Positions 32,903 through 43,946 of a DNA stretch of 64,000 nucleotides are shown piece by piece. The notes beneath the pieces were generated by a model. The model had not been told where the DNA came from and made no database searches. It saw only the letters and a program-made list of their open reading frames with translations. Numbering within the stretch: position 1 is the stretch's first letter; the number at the start of each line of letters is the position of its first letter. The stretch is from Bromus sterilis (lineage: Eukaryota; Streptophyta; Magnoliopsida; Poales; Poaceae), in contig OX465595.1 in assembly GCA_950022295.1 (NCBI GenBank), positions 430,150,270 through 430,214,269 on the forward strand, written 5' to 3'. The translations under genes and the position numbers were made by a program.

Positions 32903-35900
32903 ATGGCAGCACCTCGCCCCTCGTTCAACTTAGGATCATTCCTAGAGAAAGATAAGCTAAAAACAGATGGGACAAACTTCACCAACTGGTTCCGCACCCT
33001 GAGGATTCTCCTCGTTCCCCTCAAAATGGCATACGTACTAGAGGACGTGTTAGGTGACGCACCAGCAGATGATGCCAGTCAGGACGAGAAGAATGTCTAT
33101 CTCTCCAGGACTGATGATTACAACCTTGTCCAGAGTGGCATGCTCTACTCCATGGAGGCTGAGCTGCAGAAACGCTTTGAGAGGATGGGTGCATATGAGA
33201 TTATCACCGACCTCAAGGCGGTCTTCGCACCTCAAGCCAGGGCTGAACGGTACGAGGCTTCTGAAGCCTTCTTCTCAGCAAAGATGGATGAGCACGGCAG
33301 CGTGAGTGAGCACGTGGTCAAAATGTCTGGCTACGTTCAGCGCTTGAATGCTCTGGAATGTCAGATTCCAGATGAACTTGCGGTTGATAGGGTGTTGCAG
33401 TCACTTCCCCCTAGCTACAAAGGATTTGTGCTGAACTACAACATGCAGGGGATGACCAAAACCCCTTCTGAGTTGTTCGCCATGCTAAAGAGCGCTGAGG
33501 TTGAAATCAAGAAGGAGCACGCCGTCTTCATGGTCAACAAGACCACTGACTTCAAGAAGTCAAGCAGACGGGAGAAGGCCAGGAGAGGTGGCCCCAGGAG
33601 GGATGGCAAGTCAGTTGCCGCTCCTCCCAAGGCACCCAAGCCTAAACTCGGAGTGGAGTGCTTCTACTGCAAGGGTGAAGGTCACTGGAAGCGCAACTGT
33701 CCCAAGTACCTAAAGGACAAGAAGGCTGGCAAGGTCGCCAAGAGAGACGAAGGTATATTTGATATACATATTGTTGATCTTCTCTTGACAAGCGCTGGGA
33801 ACACATCCTGGATATTTGATACAGGATCTGTCGCTCATATTTCTAATTCCATTCAGGGACTAAGGAATAGGAGACGCTTGGTCAAAGATGAAGTGACGAT
33901 GCGCGTGGGGAATGGCTGCCAGATTGAAGTCTTGGCGGTCGGCACGAAGCATCTTAGTCTCCCTTCGGGATTGGTTTTAGTTCTGAATAAATGTTACTAT
34001 GTACCCGCGTTGAGTGTGAACATCGTGAGTGGTTCTTGCTTGAAGCGAGACCACTATTCTTTTAAGTCCGATACAATTGGTTGTTCGATTTATAAGGATG
34101 ATATGTTTTATGTTCATGCACCGGAGTCGCATGGTTTATTCATACTTAATCTCGATGGTGACGTGAGTCACGTTAACAATATTGAGGCCAAAAGATTGAA
34201 GAATAATGAAGATCACATGATGATGTGGCATTGCCGACTTGGTCATATTGGTGTAAAACGCATGGAGAAGCTCCATAAGGATGGACTTCTTGACTCATTG
34301 GATTTTGGATCCCTTGATACATGTGAACAATGCCTCATGGGCAAAATGACAAGGACTCCATTCAATGGTGTGATGGAGCGTGCGGATGTCTTATTGGGGA
34401 TCATACACACGGATGTATGTGGACCCATGAACATCCCCACTCGCAATGATCTTCGTTACTTCGTGACCTTTACTGATGACTTGAGTAGATATGGGTATAT
34501 TTACTTGATGAAGCACAAGTCTGAAACCTTTGAAAAGTTCAAGGAATTTCAGAATGAGGTCGAAAATCAACTCGGAAGAAAAATCAAGCACCTTCGATCG
34601 GATCGAGGTGGCGAGTATTTGAGTCACGAGTTTGGCAATCATCTGAAGTCTTGTGGCATAGTACCACAGCTTACGCCGGCAGGCACACCTCAGAGAAACG
34701 ATGTAGCTGAGCGACGTAATCGAACCCTATTGGATAGTGTACGTTCGATGATGTCTCATACTGATTTTCCTGTGTCATTCTGGGGGTATGCATTAGAAAC
34801 CGCCATTCATATTCTTAATAGGGCACCATCCAAATCCGTAAAGACAACACCATTTGAAGAATGGCATGGCACTAAACCTGAGTTGTCTCACCTGAAGATT
34901 TTGGGTTGTGAGGCTTATGTTAGGAAACTACAGCCTGACAAACTTGAATCCAAGGCGGATAAGTGCATCTTTGTGGGCTATCCCAAGGAAACTTGTGGGT
35001 ACACCTTCTACAACAAGTCTGACAGCAAAACGTTTTTTGCCAAGACGGGACACTTTCTTGAGAAGGAGTTTCTCGCGAAAGAGTTGAGTGGGAGGAAAAT
35101 AGACCTCGATGAAGTAACTGACCAATCACTCCAATTGGATGAAATGGCTACGGAATATGTTCTGGAACCATCTTCCACAGTGGGAGTTGAAGAGAATGGC
35201 CAGAACGACATTCATAACGATCATGACATTCACGATGATCATGATGAGAATGAAGAGGAACCTTTTATGCCCCGTAGGTCATCAAGAGTCCGTCAACCTA
35301 CTGAGTTTTACGGACAGCTTGTGAATGCAATCTCGGCTGTTGAGTCGGATGAACCTACGAGTTACAAAGAAGCAATGGAGGGACCCGAGTCCGAGAAATG
35401 GCTTGAAGCCATGAAATCCGAAATAGACTCCATGTACACCAACAAAGTATGGACTTTGGTGGATATTCCCGAGGACCGCAAGGCCGTCGAGAATAAATGG
35501 ATTTTCAACAAAAAGACTGACGCAGACGGAAACGTATCTGTCTACAAAGCTCGACTTGTCGCGAAGGGTTTCCGACAAATTCAAGGAGTTGACTACGAGG
35601 AGACATTCTCTCCTGTAGCGATGATAAAGTCTATTCGGATCCTACTAGCAATAGCTGCATATCATGATTACGAGATATGGCAGATGGATGTGAAAACTGC
35701 ATTCCTAAATGGCAACATTGAGGAAGAGTTGTATATGATGCAACCAGAGGGGTTTGTCGATCCAAGGAATGCTGGTAAGGTTTGCAAGCTTCAACGGTCC
35801 ATCTATGGGTTGAAGCAAGCATCTCGGAGCTGGAATCTTCGATTTGATGAGGTCATTAAAGCTTTTGGATTTGTCCAAAACGTCGAAGAGTTCTGTGTCT

Positions 35901-36934
35901 ATAAGAAACTGAGTGGGAGCTCTGTAGCATTCCTTGTGTTATATGTAGATGACATATTGCTAATAGGGAACGATAAGAAATTCTTAGAGGAAGTGAAGGA
36001 ATATCTGAATGGACAATTTTCCATGAAGGACCTAGGTGAAGCTGCGTACATACTGGGGATTAAGATCTATAGAGATAGACCTAGTCGGAGGTTGGCCTTG
36101 AGTCAGAATACTTATATTGACAAGATTTTGAAAAGGTTCAAAATGGATGACTCCAAGAGAGGTCTCTTGCCAGTCATAAAAGGTGTCAAACTAAGCGTGA
36201 CTCAATGCCCGACCACAGCTAAATAGAAAGAGGAGATGTCCTCAAAGCCCTATGCCTCAGCCATAGGTTCTCTCATGAATGCTATGTTATGTACCAGACC
36301 GGATTTAGCGCTGGCCATTAGTATGACTAATCGCTACCAGAGTAATCCGGGAATGGCCCATTGGACAGCAGTGAAGAACATCCTTAAGTACTTGAGAAGA
36401 ACCAAGGATCTCTTTCTTGTTTATGGAGGAGTTGATGAGGAGCTCACCGTAAAGGGTTACGTTGACGCAAGCCTCGGCTCTGACCTAGATGACTCGAAGT
36501 CCCATACGGGATATGTTTTCATGTTGAACGGAGGCGCGATTAGCTGGAGGAGCGGCAAACAGTCAGTCGTCGCTCAATCTTCAATGGAGTCGGAGTATAT
36601 TGCCGCTTGCGAAGCGTCAAACGAGGCGCTGTGGCTGAAGAAGTTCGTGATCGAGCTTGGCGTTTTTCCCAGTTGCACTGACCCCGTGGGAATCTTCTGC
36701 GACAACACGGGTGCCATTGCTAACGCGAAGGAGCCAAGAACTCACTCTACAGCCAAGCACATCCTCCGAAAGTTCCATGTGACGCGAGACTACGTCAGGG
36801 ATGGACACACTAGGATTCACAAGATACATACGGATCTGAACGCAGCAGACCCGATGACTAAACCTCTTCCACAGGGCAAGTTTGAAGAACACGGAGAGAC
36901 CATTGGTGTTAGATACATACCTGATGTAAACTAG
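32903..36934 (+). pseudogene. Copia B gag-pol, one nonsense codon
   Basis: A frame from ATG 32903 with gag (residues 1-250), the zinc knuckle CFYCKGEGHWKRNC (253-266), the protease site FDTGS (Asp at 306), the integrase zinc motif (HCRLGHIG...CEQC), and the integrase core with HTDVCGP, SDRGGEY and the Glu in AERRNRT. Reverse transcriptase follows with MDVKTAFLNG and LYVDDILL, and RNase H with YVDASLGS, SMESEY and FCDNTGA. The only break is TAG at 36224-36226, between reverse transcriptase and RNase H; the same codon is a Glu codon in copia C. Downstream, the frame continues to TAA/TAG at 36934. As it stands RNase H would be missing, so the copy should not replicate by itself. Confidence 0.92.
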
Positions 36935-36951
36935 TGTAATTTGTACTCTAG

Positions 36952-36962
36952 TGCAAGTGGGA
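36952..36962 (+). other. Copia B polypurine tract
   Basis: GCAAGTGGGAC just before the 3' LTR, the plus-strand primer site; copia A has GCAAGTGGGAGA and copia C the same motif reversed. Confidence 0.75.
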
Positions 36963-36965
36963 CAC

Positions 36966-38678
36966 TGTTGGATATGTGCCCTAGAGACAAATTAATAAAG
37001 ATATTTGTCACATATCCGTTTTGTTCATAATACGTTTTATACTGTGCTATAACTGTATTACTTGGAAATACTAATACAGGTGTAGTATAAAACATGGTCC
37101 GTAGTTTAACTCGGGTAAACTATCTCATTGGGTAATTGATTGATCAAGCTTTCCTGATCATGGCGACACTTAAGTCCATTGACAATGAGGTCATATCATT
37201 AGGGGAATGATGTGATGGATAGACACCCACCTAAAGTAATGCAATGTGATCGAGTCACATAGTTCAGCGTTGCTATGACTTTGTAACGTATGCCTTAGTC
37301 CTTAGACCGTAATGATCATACGTAATCACGATCTATGAGGAGACTTTGATTTGTATCCCACCGCCTGACTGAAATATGCTGGCTATAACGGAGCACTTTG
37401 GGTATTCCGAAATAGATGGTTGATGAGTATGTTAATAGATCAAAGCGGGATTTGTCAGTCCTTATGACAGGACAGGTACTCTGGGCCCACTCGGTGATAT
37501 TGCATCAACCCTTGCAAGGACGTGACTAGGTCACAAGAGATGCAATGATCATGGACGAGAGAAGTTGTTTGTCGTGAACGAGATGTGAACACGGTATGTG
37601 GGATACCGACGATCGAACCTTGGACAAACAAAGTACCGCAGAACAAAGGGATTACGTCGTATCGTTAACGGTTTCCAAAAGCGATCGAAGCTCATTCGAT
37701 GGAAGTGCAGGGGCTGTCAAGGATTGTAACCAGGTCCAACTGACTAGTCATTGGTCAATGAGAAGAGTCTCGACCATGTCTGCTGTTTCCCGGACCGTTA
37801 GGGTGTTACACTTAAGGGCAATCGATGCATAGGACAGTTACGGGACCAATCGGTGAAATAGGAGAAATCACCGGAATAGTTCCGGAGGAGGACGGAATGG
37901 TTTCCGGACATTTTGAATAGTTCAAAATAAAGTTTAATTGTTTTAATAATGTTTTTATTATTTAATTATCTGAATTAAATATTTAAAACTTATTAAATAA
38001 TTAAAATAATGGAAAAAAGGCTATATGGGCCTTAGAGGCCCATTAGGGGAGGAGGGGGTTCCCCCCCTTGGGCTTGGCGCCAAGGGGTGGGGCCCAACCC
38101 CCCCTTGGCCGGCGCACCCCTCCCCCCTTGGGGGTTTAGTCCCACATGGGGGAGGGAAGCGGGATCACACCCCCCCTTGGCCTTTATATAGAGGGGTAGA
38201 CCCCCCTTTTTCCACACAACAATTGATCTCCTTCTTCTTCCTTCTCCATTTCCGGAAGTGGACTCCCCTTGTTTGGAGTCTGCACCAGGATTGGAGTTCT
38301 CCACCATAAGGCAGGCCGTCGCTCTGCCGGAGTCGGGATCCGTAGCCGTCTTCTTTCCGCTGCTCGCCTGGTTCGGAGCCCGGGAGGAACATCGATTGTG
38401 CCGTACGTGTATAATCCCTTCGAGGCATTACACCTGTGGTGCTGCTTCGTCGCTGGAGGTTTACCGGGAGTCATCCTCGCCGGTGGTGGTCTTCTACACG
38501 ACAGGGAGGTCGTAGTTCTGAGTCTACGCCAACCACGTTCGTAAGAACGTTTCCCTCTTTCGGTCTTCAAAGGTATGAACACCGATTCCCTCCGTTACTT
38601 TACATCGCCATAGCATAGATCTTGGGTTCGGGTACCGTAGGTGTGAAAAATTTGTGTTTTCTGCCCCGTATCCCAACA
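36966..38678 (+). repeat. Copia B 3' LTR (1713 bp)
   Basis: Same length as the 5' LTR and nearly the same sequence. It ends AACA and is followed by the target duplication GAACA. Confidence 0.93.
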
Positions 38679-38762
38679 GAACAGTCGGGTATGCTTTTAC
38701 CTTCACGCCTTGCACTTCACTGTATTTCCTTATACTGATTATCCTCCTCTTTCTTCTTTCAG

Positions 38763-39549
38763 GGAACCGATTGGTCTTGACGATGTCGACGCCGGCGTTC
38801 CGGTCCGAGCTAGCGTCGTCATCTCGCCCGCTGCGTCTGCCGCCGCCATCCACAAACGGCCGCCTACTTCTCATCGCTCCTCCAAGGACGCCGAGCGCCC
38901 TGCCAAGAAGGCCCGCCTGGAGACGACCAAGAAGACTTCTTCCTCTTCCTTCGCTTCCAAGGCTTCCAAGAGCGCAGCTGATCGGGGAGCTCCTGGTGGC
39001 AGAGGAACACGATCGGTCGATCCGATTGCCCCATCTCCGCCATGCCGCTCCGACCCGGTCTCCACTGCCGTGACTACCCCTGCTCCGACTGCCACCTCCG
39101 AGCCACCGACGGTGACAAGCCCGATGCCAATTGTGGTGCCGGCGCCGCCGACTGCCACAACTGTGCCCTCGGTTGTTCTGTCCGCGCCACCGATGATGAC
39201 GACCTTGCCGCCCGTCGCAATTATCACTTCCGCTTCAGCTCATCCGACTGCACCGCCACCACAACCGAGTACTTTCGGCCCTCAGGTGACGCCGGTGCCA
39301 CTAGCCTTTCCCGCTGCTGCTTCCACCGCCGCTCAAGCTTTAGTGCCCACGCCGACCTCCTCTGCATCGGAAATTCTTATGCGCTCGGTGGACCAGTTCC
39401 GGGCCGAACATTCTCGCGCCCGTCATGTCGGCGCCGAACCTGACGCTTCGCACCGCCCTCAGGATCCTCTGACAACCTCTCTCAGTTGGGTAAACGAATT
39501 TGCTGATGCCCTTGCTCGGGATCTCCAACAGCTCACCTCTCATCACATG
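38763..39549 (+). CDS. Tat antisense gene, exon 3
   Basis: It follows a CT-rich tract ending TTCTTTCAG and opens EPIGLDDVDAGVP. It is rich in Pro, Ala, Thr and Ser (long low-complexity middle, about 39010-39330) and ends in a helical stretch (ILMRSVDQFRAEHSRARH ... LARDLQQLTSHHM) before a GTAAAT donor at 39550. The first base completes a codon begun in exon 2 and the exon ends in phase 0. Confidence 0.7.
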
Positions 39550-39588
39550 GTAAATTCTTGACTTTTCTCTCATGTCTTTCCTTTACTC

Positions 39589-39905
39589 GGGAGGCTTTTC
39601 TTCCAGTGGGTGCGCGCTAGTCCTCGAGATTCGGGCCGATTGGTTGCAATCGGTTCAGATCTTTCATACTTTTTGCTTTCTTTTCCGCCTTCCTTCAATC
39701 GGGAGACTTTTCTTCCGGTGGGTGCGCGCAAGCGCACCCACTGGGTGTAGTCCCCGAGATTCGGGCCGATTGGTTGCAATCGGTTCGGATCTTTCATACT
39801 TTTTGCTTTATTTTTCGCCTTCCTTCAATCGGGAGACTTTTCTTCCGGTGGGTGCGCGCAAGCGCACCCACTGGGTGTAGTCCCCGAGATTCGGGCCGAT
39901 TGCTT
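39589..39905 (+). repeat. Tandem repeat of about 130 bp in intron 3 of the antisense gene
   Basis: Units starting GGGAGACTTTTCTTCC lie at 39701 and 39831; a first, shorter copy (GGGAGGCTTTTCTTCC) starts at 39589. The spacing is 112 and then 130 bases. Each full unit holds GTGCGCGCAAGCGCAC, an inverted repeat, and ends with CCGAGATTCGGGCCGATTG. The first unit lacks 18 bases in that palindrome. Confidence 0.85.
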
Positions 39906-39968
39906 CCAATCGAATCGGATCTTCTGCTGATTGTTGTATCTCTAACTCCATCTTGTCATTCTTCTCAG

Positions 39969-40095
39969 GCTATTATGGAAGAAAGGCGCGAGGTCTTCGA
40001 AAAGCTTCTCGATGCTTACACTGCCAGCCTCCGGACTCTCGCCCAGGCCCAGCTGCAGGTTAACAATCAATCGGCCGAGATCACCAAACTAAAAG
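39969..40095 (+). CDS. Tat antisense gene, exon 4
   Basis: 127 bases after a TTCTCAG acceptor, before a GTAACT donor. It encodes AIMEERREVFEKLLDAYTAS and then a Gln/Leu-rich helix (LAQAQLQVNNQSAEITKLK). It starts in phase 0, ends in phase 1, and leads into the coiled coil of exon 5. Confidence 0.65.
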
Positions 40096-40172
40096 GTAAC
40101 TTCTATGCCATTTCTGTCTTCTCTCCGATTAACAATTACTCTTGTACTCATATATTTTATGCTCTCCTCTAG

Positions 40173-40616
40173 CTTCTATTCCCATGGTAGATGACCTTCA
40201 GGGCCGAATTGCTGAATTGACTGCAGAACTCAGCCAACATGGCCCAGCACTCGCCACCGCCAAGGAAGAAATGACCCGACTGCAGGGGGTAGAAACTGAT
40301 CTAAATCGGACTATCCAGGGCCTTCGTTCTGAGATGGCTTCCCTTGAAAGAAAACACCTGGCCGACATAGCTGCCGTGACGGCTACCGGTGATGGTCTCC
40401 TTGCCGAGCGAGATGCTGCCGTCGCCGCCCGAGAAGCCTTGCAAGCCGAGAGGGATGACGCAGTTGCTGCGCGGGATTCCATTCGGCGGGATCGCGACAA
40501 ACACGTCGCCAAGTTTGAAGAACTTGAGAAACGCAGCTACGAAGAGACCACCCGACTGCGCCGCCGAGCCAAAGGCTTCTGCGAGACAATGACCGAGATG
40601 GACGTCCTCCTCAGCG
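40173..40616 (+). CDS. Tat antisense gene, exon 5 (coiled coil)
   Basis: It follows TCCTCTAG and encodes a long heptad-like helix: LQGRIAELTAELSQ, VETDLNRTIQGLRSEMASLE, then repeats of AERDAAVAAREALQ and RRDRDKHVAKFEELEKR. It ends before GTGAGT at 40617 in phase 1. A coiled coil suggests that the protein pairs with itself or with another protein. Confidence 0.68.
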
Positions 40617-40702
40617 GTGAGTGTTTCGTGCATCCGAATGCCTTTTCCGATTGCTTTCTTCTTTTATCTTGTTGCTCATGCTTTCTTTTCTTGACGCGGA
40701 AG

Positions 40703-41436
40703 CTTGGCCCGAGTCTGAGGCAGCTGCCTACGCGGCCGTAGCCAAGTCCCGAGAAGAAACTGTTGCCGCCGGAGGGACCTGCCAACTTGAAGATAACGTC
40801 TGGACACGGCACGAATACCTGATCGGCACCGAAGCCCGCATTCCTATTATCAAGGGAGTTGCCTTGTCCTTCAAGCTCGGCATCCTGAAGATTGCTGAAT
40901 CATTGTGGTCACCGACTGAGCTTAAGGTCGGACTCCAGAAAATGAAAAATGCCGCTGGCTCCCCCGCCGGATCCCACGAGGCTGAAGCTCAAGATGAAGA
41001 AGATTCTGACAAAGGGGAGTCTCCGAATGCTACTACTGAACAGACTCGGACTCTCCTGAAGGCCATCCCACGCCGGATTGACGTCTTGCTGAACTCTGCA
41101 GGTCGGACTGGCGCGGAAACCGCCCTCCAGACTGTGCTGAGCTGGTACCCTCAGGTGAAGCTCTCCCAATTCTACAGCCTCCGAGACAATGCCTCTGATT
41201 TGCTTGAGAAGACCTATACCGAGGTGAATCGGCTAGCCAGCACTATGGTGAACTGGTTCTCTCCCTACGAGTACACTCCGTATCTCGACGAGGGAGGGAG
41301 TCCGCTCGCTGCACCTTCAATCTCTGGCCTGGCCGAAGAGCTTTCTGATAGCGGCTCATCTCAAACATCTCCGAGGTCCAAGCGGACTGGTGCCACCTCT
41401 TCTGACGCAATCGGATCCGACTGCTCCGTCCTCTAG
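40703..41436 (+). CDS. Tat antisense gene, exon 6 (C-terminal)
   Basis: The acceptor is taken as GGAAG at 40698-40702, a weaker site than the others but the one that keeps phase 1. The exon encodes WPESEAAAYAAVAKSREE, LIGTEARIPIIKG, LGILKIAESLWSP, an acidic linker, and a conserved-looking helical end (RRIDVLLNSAGRTGAETALQ, LSWYPQVKLSQFYSLRDNA, LASTMVNWFSPYEYTPYLDEGG), then TAG at 41434-41436. With exons 1-5 it gives 1190 codons and a stop with no internal stop. The last region resembles the C-terminal part of other grass antisense proteins; that is from memory only. Confidence 0.68.
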
Positions 41437-42261
41437 CTCCGTGCCTCCGACTTCCTGAGCCATGCCGCCAACTATGTTAGTTGTTGTAGCTTGCCGATAC
41501 TGGATCGGTTTTATCTTATTTTGTCTTCCGATTATCTGCTTGTAAGACATAAATTTAATTCTGTCGACACCCACTGGGTGTGACTTCGATGTAATGAACT
41601 TATTCGGCCTTGGGCCTGCTATTTCTGATGCAATCCGACTGCTTGATCTTTTGCTTTTACTTGTGCGATCAACTTTGTGTCTTTGTCAGTTTCCTTTATC
41701 GGCTGCACTTGGGGAAGTCTACCGTGTCAACCTTGCTGCCGTCATGCGGTCTGCAATCGGATCAACGGTAGATTACCGGCCAAGGTTCGATAAGTTTTTT
41801 TCTATTTTTTACACGACAAGATTTAACGCAAAGGATTCTGCGACAATAGGCGTAGATTGCTCGCTACCGGGCTCGACGCCTTGGTTCGCGGCGCAATCGG
41901 TAACTTTGTTTTATCGAATATGCCCTTAGTGGCGCGTTCCGAGTTGTTTCCCGGGAATTCATACTGCCGGCTGCCTCAACGCGACCCTTCTCAATGCCAC
42001 AAACCTTTTAGTGATTTGCGCTTGGGCTAAGTGCCGAGTTGAGTGCTAGCCCGCAGTCCCCGTGCCTTGATGGCCTATTCGCTTGACCTCGTGGTCGGTC
42101 AGTCCCCGGGTGTGTTATACACGTCTCGGGTATGACTGAGCGTCGCCGACTGAGGCTAGCTCTTCGAATGAAATTATGCAAAGGTAATCGAATGCTCTTT
42201 TTCAGAGGCATGATAGCTTTAACTGATTGTTTGCCGAATGGCTTACAAAAGTTTATGCCGT
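41437..42261. other. Tat spacer between the antisense gene and integrase ends
   Basis: About 0.8 kb where the two converging genes end. No convincing frame. It is rich in the CCGATTG-type words common across this element's non-coding parts. Confidence 0.6.
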
Positions 42262-43530
42262 TCAACTATAGAACGGACATAATAACTCGGTGTTCCACGA
42301 CCGCTCCGTCTCTTCTCCTGATGTGTCCTTGTGCTGAGTGCCCTTGGTGCAGTCGATCAGATAATAGGAGTTGTTCTTGAGCGCTCGGCTGATGACGAAT
42401 GGCCCTTCCCAGGGTGAGGATAGCTTGTGCTGCCCGTCGGACTTCTGAATTCGGCGTAACACCATGTCACCCTCTCGGAAAGCGAGAGGCCGAATCTTCT
42501 TGCTGTGGTAGTGCCGCAACTTCTGCTGATAGACTCCTGACCTGGACAAGGCCAACAGACAAGCTTCTTCTTTGAGGTCAATGTCGTCTTCTCGTGCCAA
42601 TATGGCTTCTTCTTCGGTGTACAGGGCATGCCGAGGTGAATCAAACTCGATGTCGGATGGGATGACTGCTTCTGAACCATACACCAGGAAGAAAGGAGTG
42701 AATCCAGTCGACCTATTCGGTGTGGTCCTCAAACTGAACAATACTGCGGGGAGCTCTTCAATCCATGCTCCGGGTGCCCTCTCAAGTGGTTCCACCAATC
42801 TGGGCCTGATACCCGATAGGATTAGTCCATTTTCTCTTTCGACTTGACCATTTGATTGCGGGTGCGCCACAGATGCCAGATCAAGCCGAATGCCCTGTTG
42901 AGATGCATATCGAGCCAGTGCACCCTTTGCAAAATTTGTGCCGTTGTCGGTGATGATGTTGTTAGGCACACCATATCTGCACACAATGTCGGCCACAAAT
43001 CGGACCGCAGTCGGACCATCCAGCTTCTTGATCGGTCTGGCTTCAATCCACTTGGTAAACTTGTCCACTGCTACTAGAAGATGTGTCATGCCGCTGCGAG
43101 CTCTCTTGAATGGTCCAACCATGTCCAAACCCCATACTGCAAACGGCCACGCTATTGGGATTGTCTTCAGTGTCGATGCTGGCTGATGACTTCTTGCCTT
43201 GAATCGCTGACAACCCTTGCAGTATTTCACCAAATTCTCAGCCGCTGCAAGCGCAGTCGGCCAGTAGAAACCATGTTGGAAAGCTTTGCTGGCGATGGCC
43301 TTTGCAGATGCATGATGCCCGCATTCACCTTGATGAATGTCTCTGAGCAGCTCCAAGCCTCTGTCCTCTTCTACACATCTGTGAAAAACCCTAGTTGCAC
43401 TTTTGCGCACTAGCTCATTATTGATTATTGTGTATGCCCAAGATCGGCGGCTGATTTGCCGTGACTCTGCTTCGTCTTCTGGGAGGACTCCGTCTTCTAG
43501 GAAATCTCTGATCGGCTGTGCCCATTATGG
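42262..43530 (-). pseudogene. Tat integrase
   Basis: A minus-strand frame from a stop near 43530 down to TAG/TGA at 42262. It has the zinc-binding motif (GHHASAKAIA ... CKGCQRF), the core with WGLDMVGPF, ITDNGTNF and QVERENG (the Asp, Asp, Glu triad is present), the VYGSEAVIPSDIEF stretch typical of the Tat/Athila branch, and the C-terminal GDMVLRR...WEGPFVI region. The module itself looks complete; it is cut off from reverse transcriptase by the breaks upstream, so it can only be part of a dead polyprotein. Confidence 0.88.
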
Positions 43531-43946
43531 CGCGCTGACGATTGCCATTACCACTGCATGCTGGGGTGGGACTTCTTCTTGGATCTCAGTTCCTTGGCCA
43601 CTGGCCTCCAGGATCTCAGCCTCTTAGATTTCTGTCATCTCTACCTCTGCCTCTGAGTTATCGATTGCGGCGCCTGGCACGCAGTCGGCAGCCCCTGAAG
43701 TCGACTTCTTGTCTGGACCTGGAATTTCATCATCGCAATCAGCAACTTCTGATATTGCTGGTTCTTCGGAGGTTGAGCCTCCTGGCGTTGCCTCTGCTTG
43801 CTTCCCTTTGGCTTTGCTCTTCTCATGTCCCTTGGCAGCCCCTGGCTCGCAGTCGGCAGCCCCTGGTGCTGTTGCCGAGATACCTTGGGCGCTGGACTGC
43901 TTCTTCACGGCTGCAAGTTTTGCCGGTTGGACCTCTTTTGCCTTCT
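43531..43946 (-). other. Tat linker between RNase H and integrase
   Basis: A minus-strand frame (43624-44037) encodes an Ala/Pro/Glu-rich linker with near repeats of AADCxPGAA and no catalytic motif. It follows a frame break near 44060 and is closed at 43624. It looks like a species-variable linker of the polyprotein, not a separate gene. Confidence 0.5.

Larger units (their letters stand above)
30219..38678 (+). mobile_element. Copia B: nearly intact Ty1/Copia element (8460 bp)
   Basis: Two LTRs of exactly 1713 bp (30219-31931 and 36966-38678) and a target duplication GAACA on both sides (30214-30218 and 38679-38683). Inside are a Met-tRNA primer site, a 970 bp leader, one gag-pol frame with a single nonsense codon, and a polypurine tract. 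The LTRs differ at about 13 positions by eye (0.8%), around 0.3 million years at the usual grass rate. It is the innermost and youngest layer of the deepest chain. Copia C is a second member of the same family. Confidence 0.93.

Noticed and set aside
39589..39905. Repeats considered as a CRISPR array
   Set aside because: The units are 112-130 bp with no spacers, in a plant retrotransposon intron.
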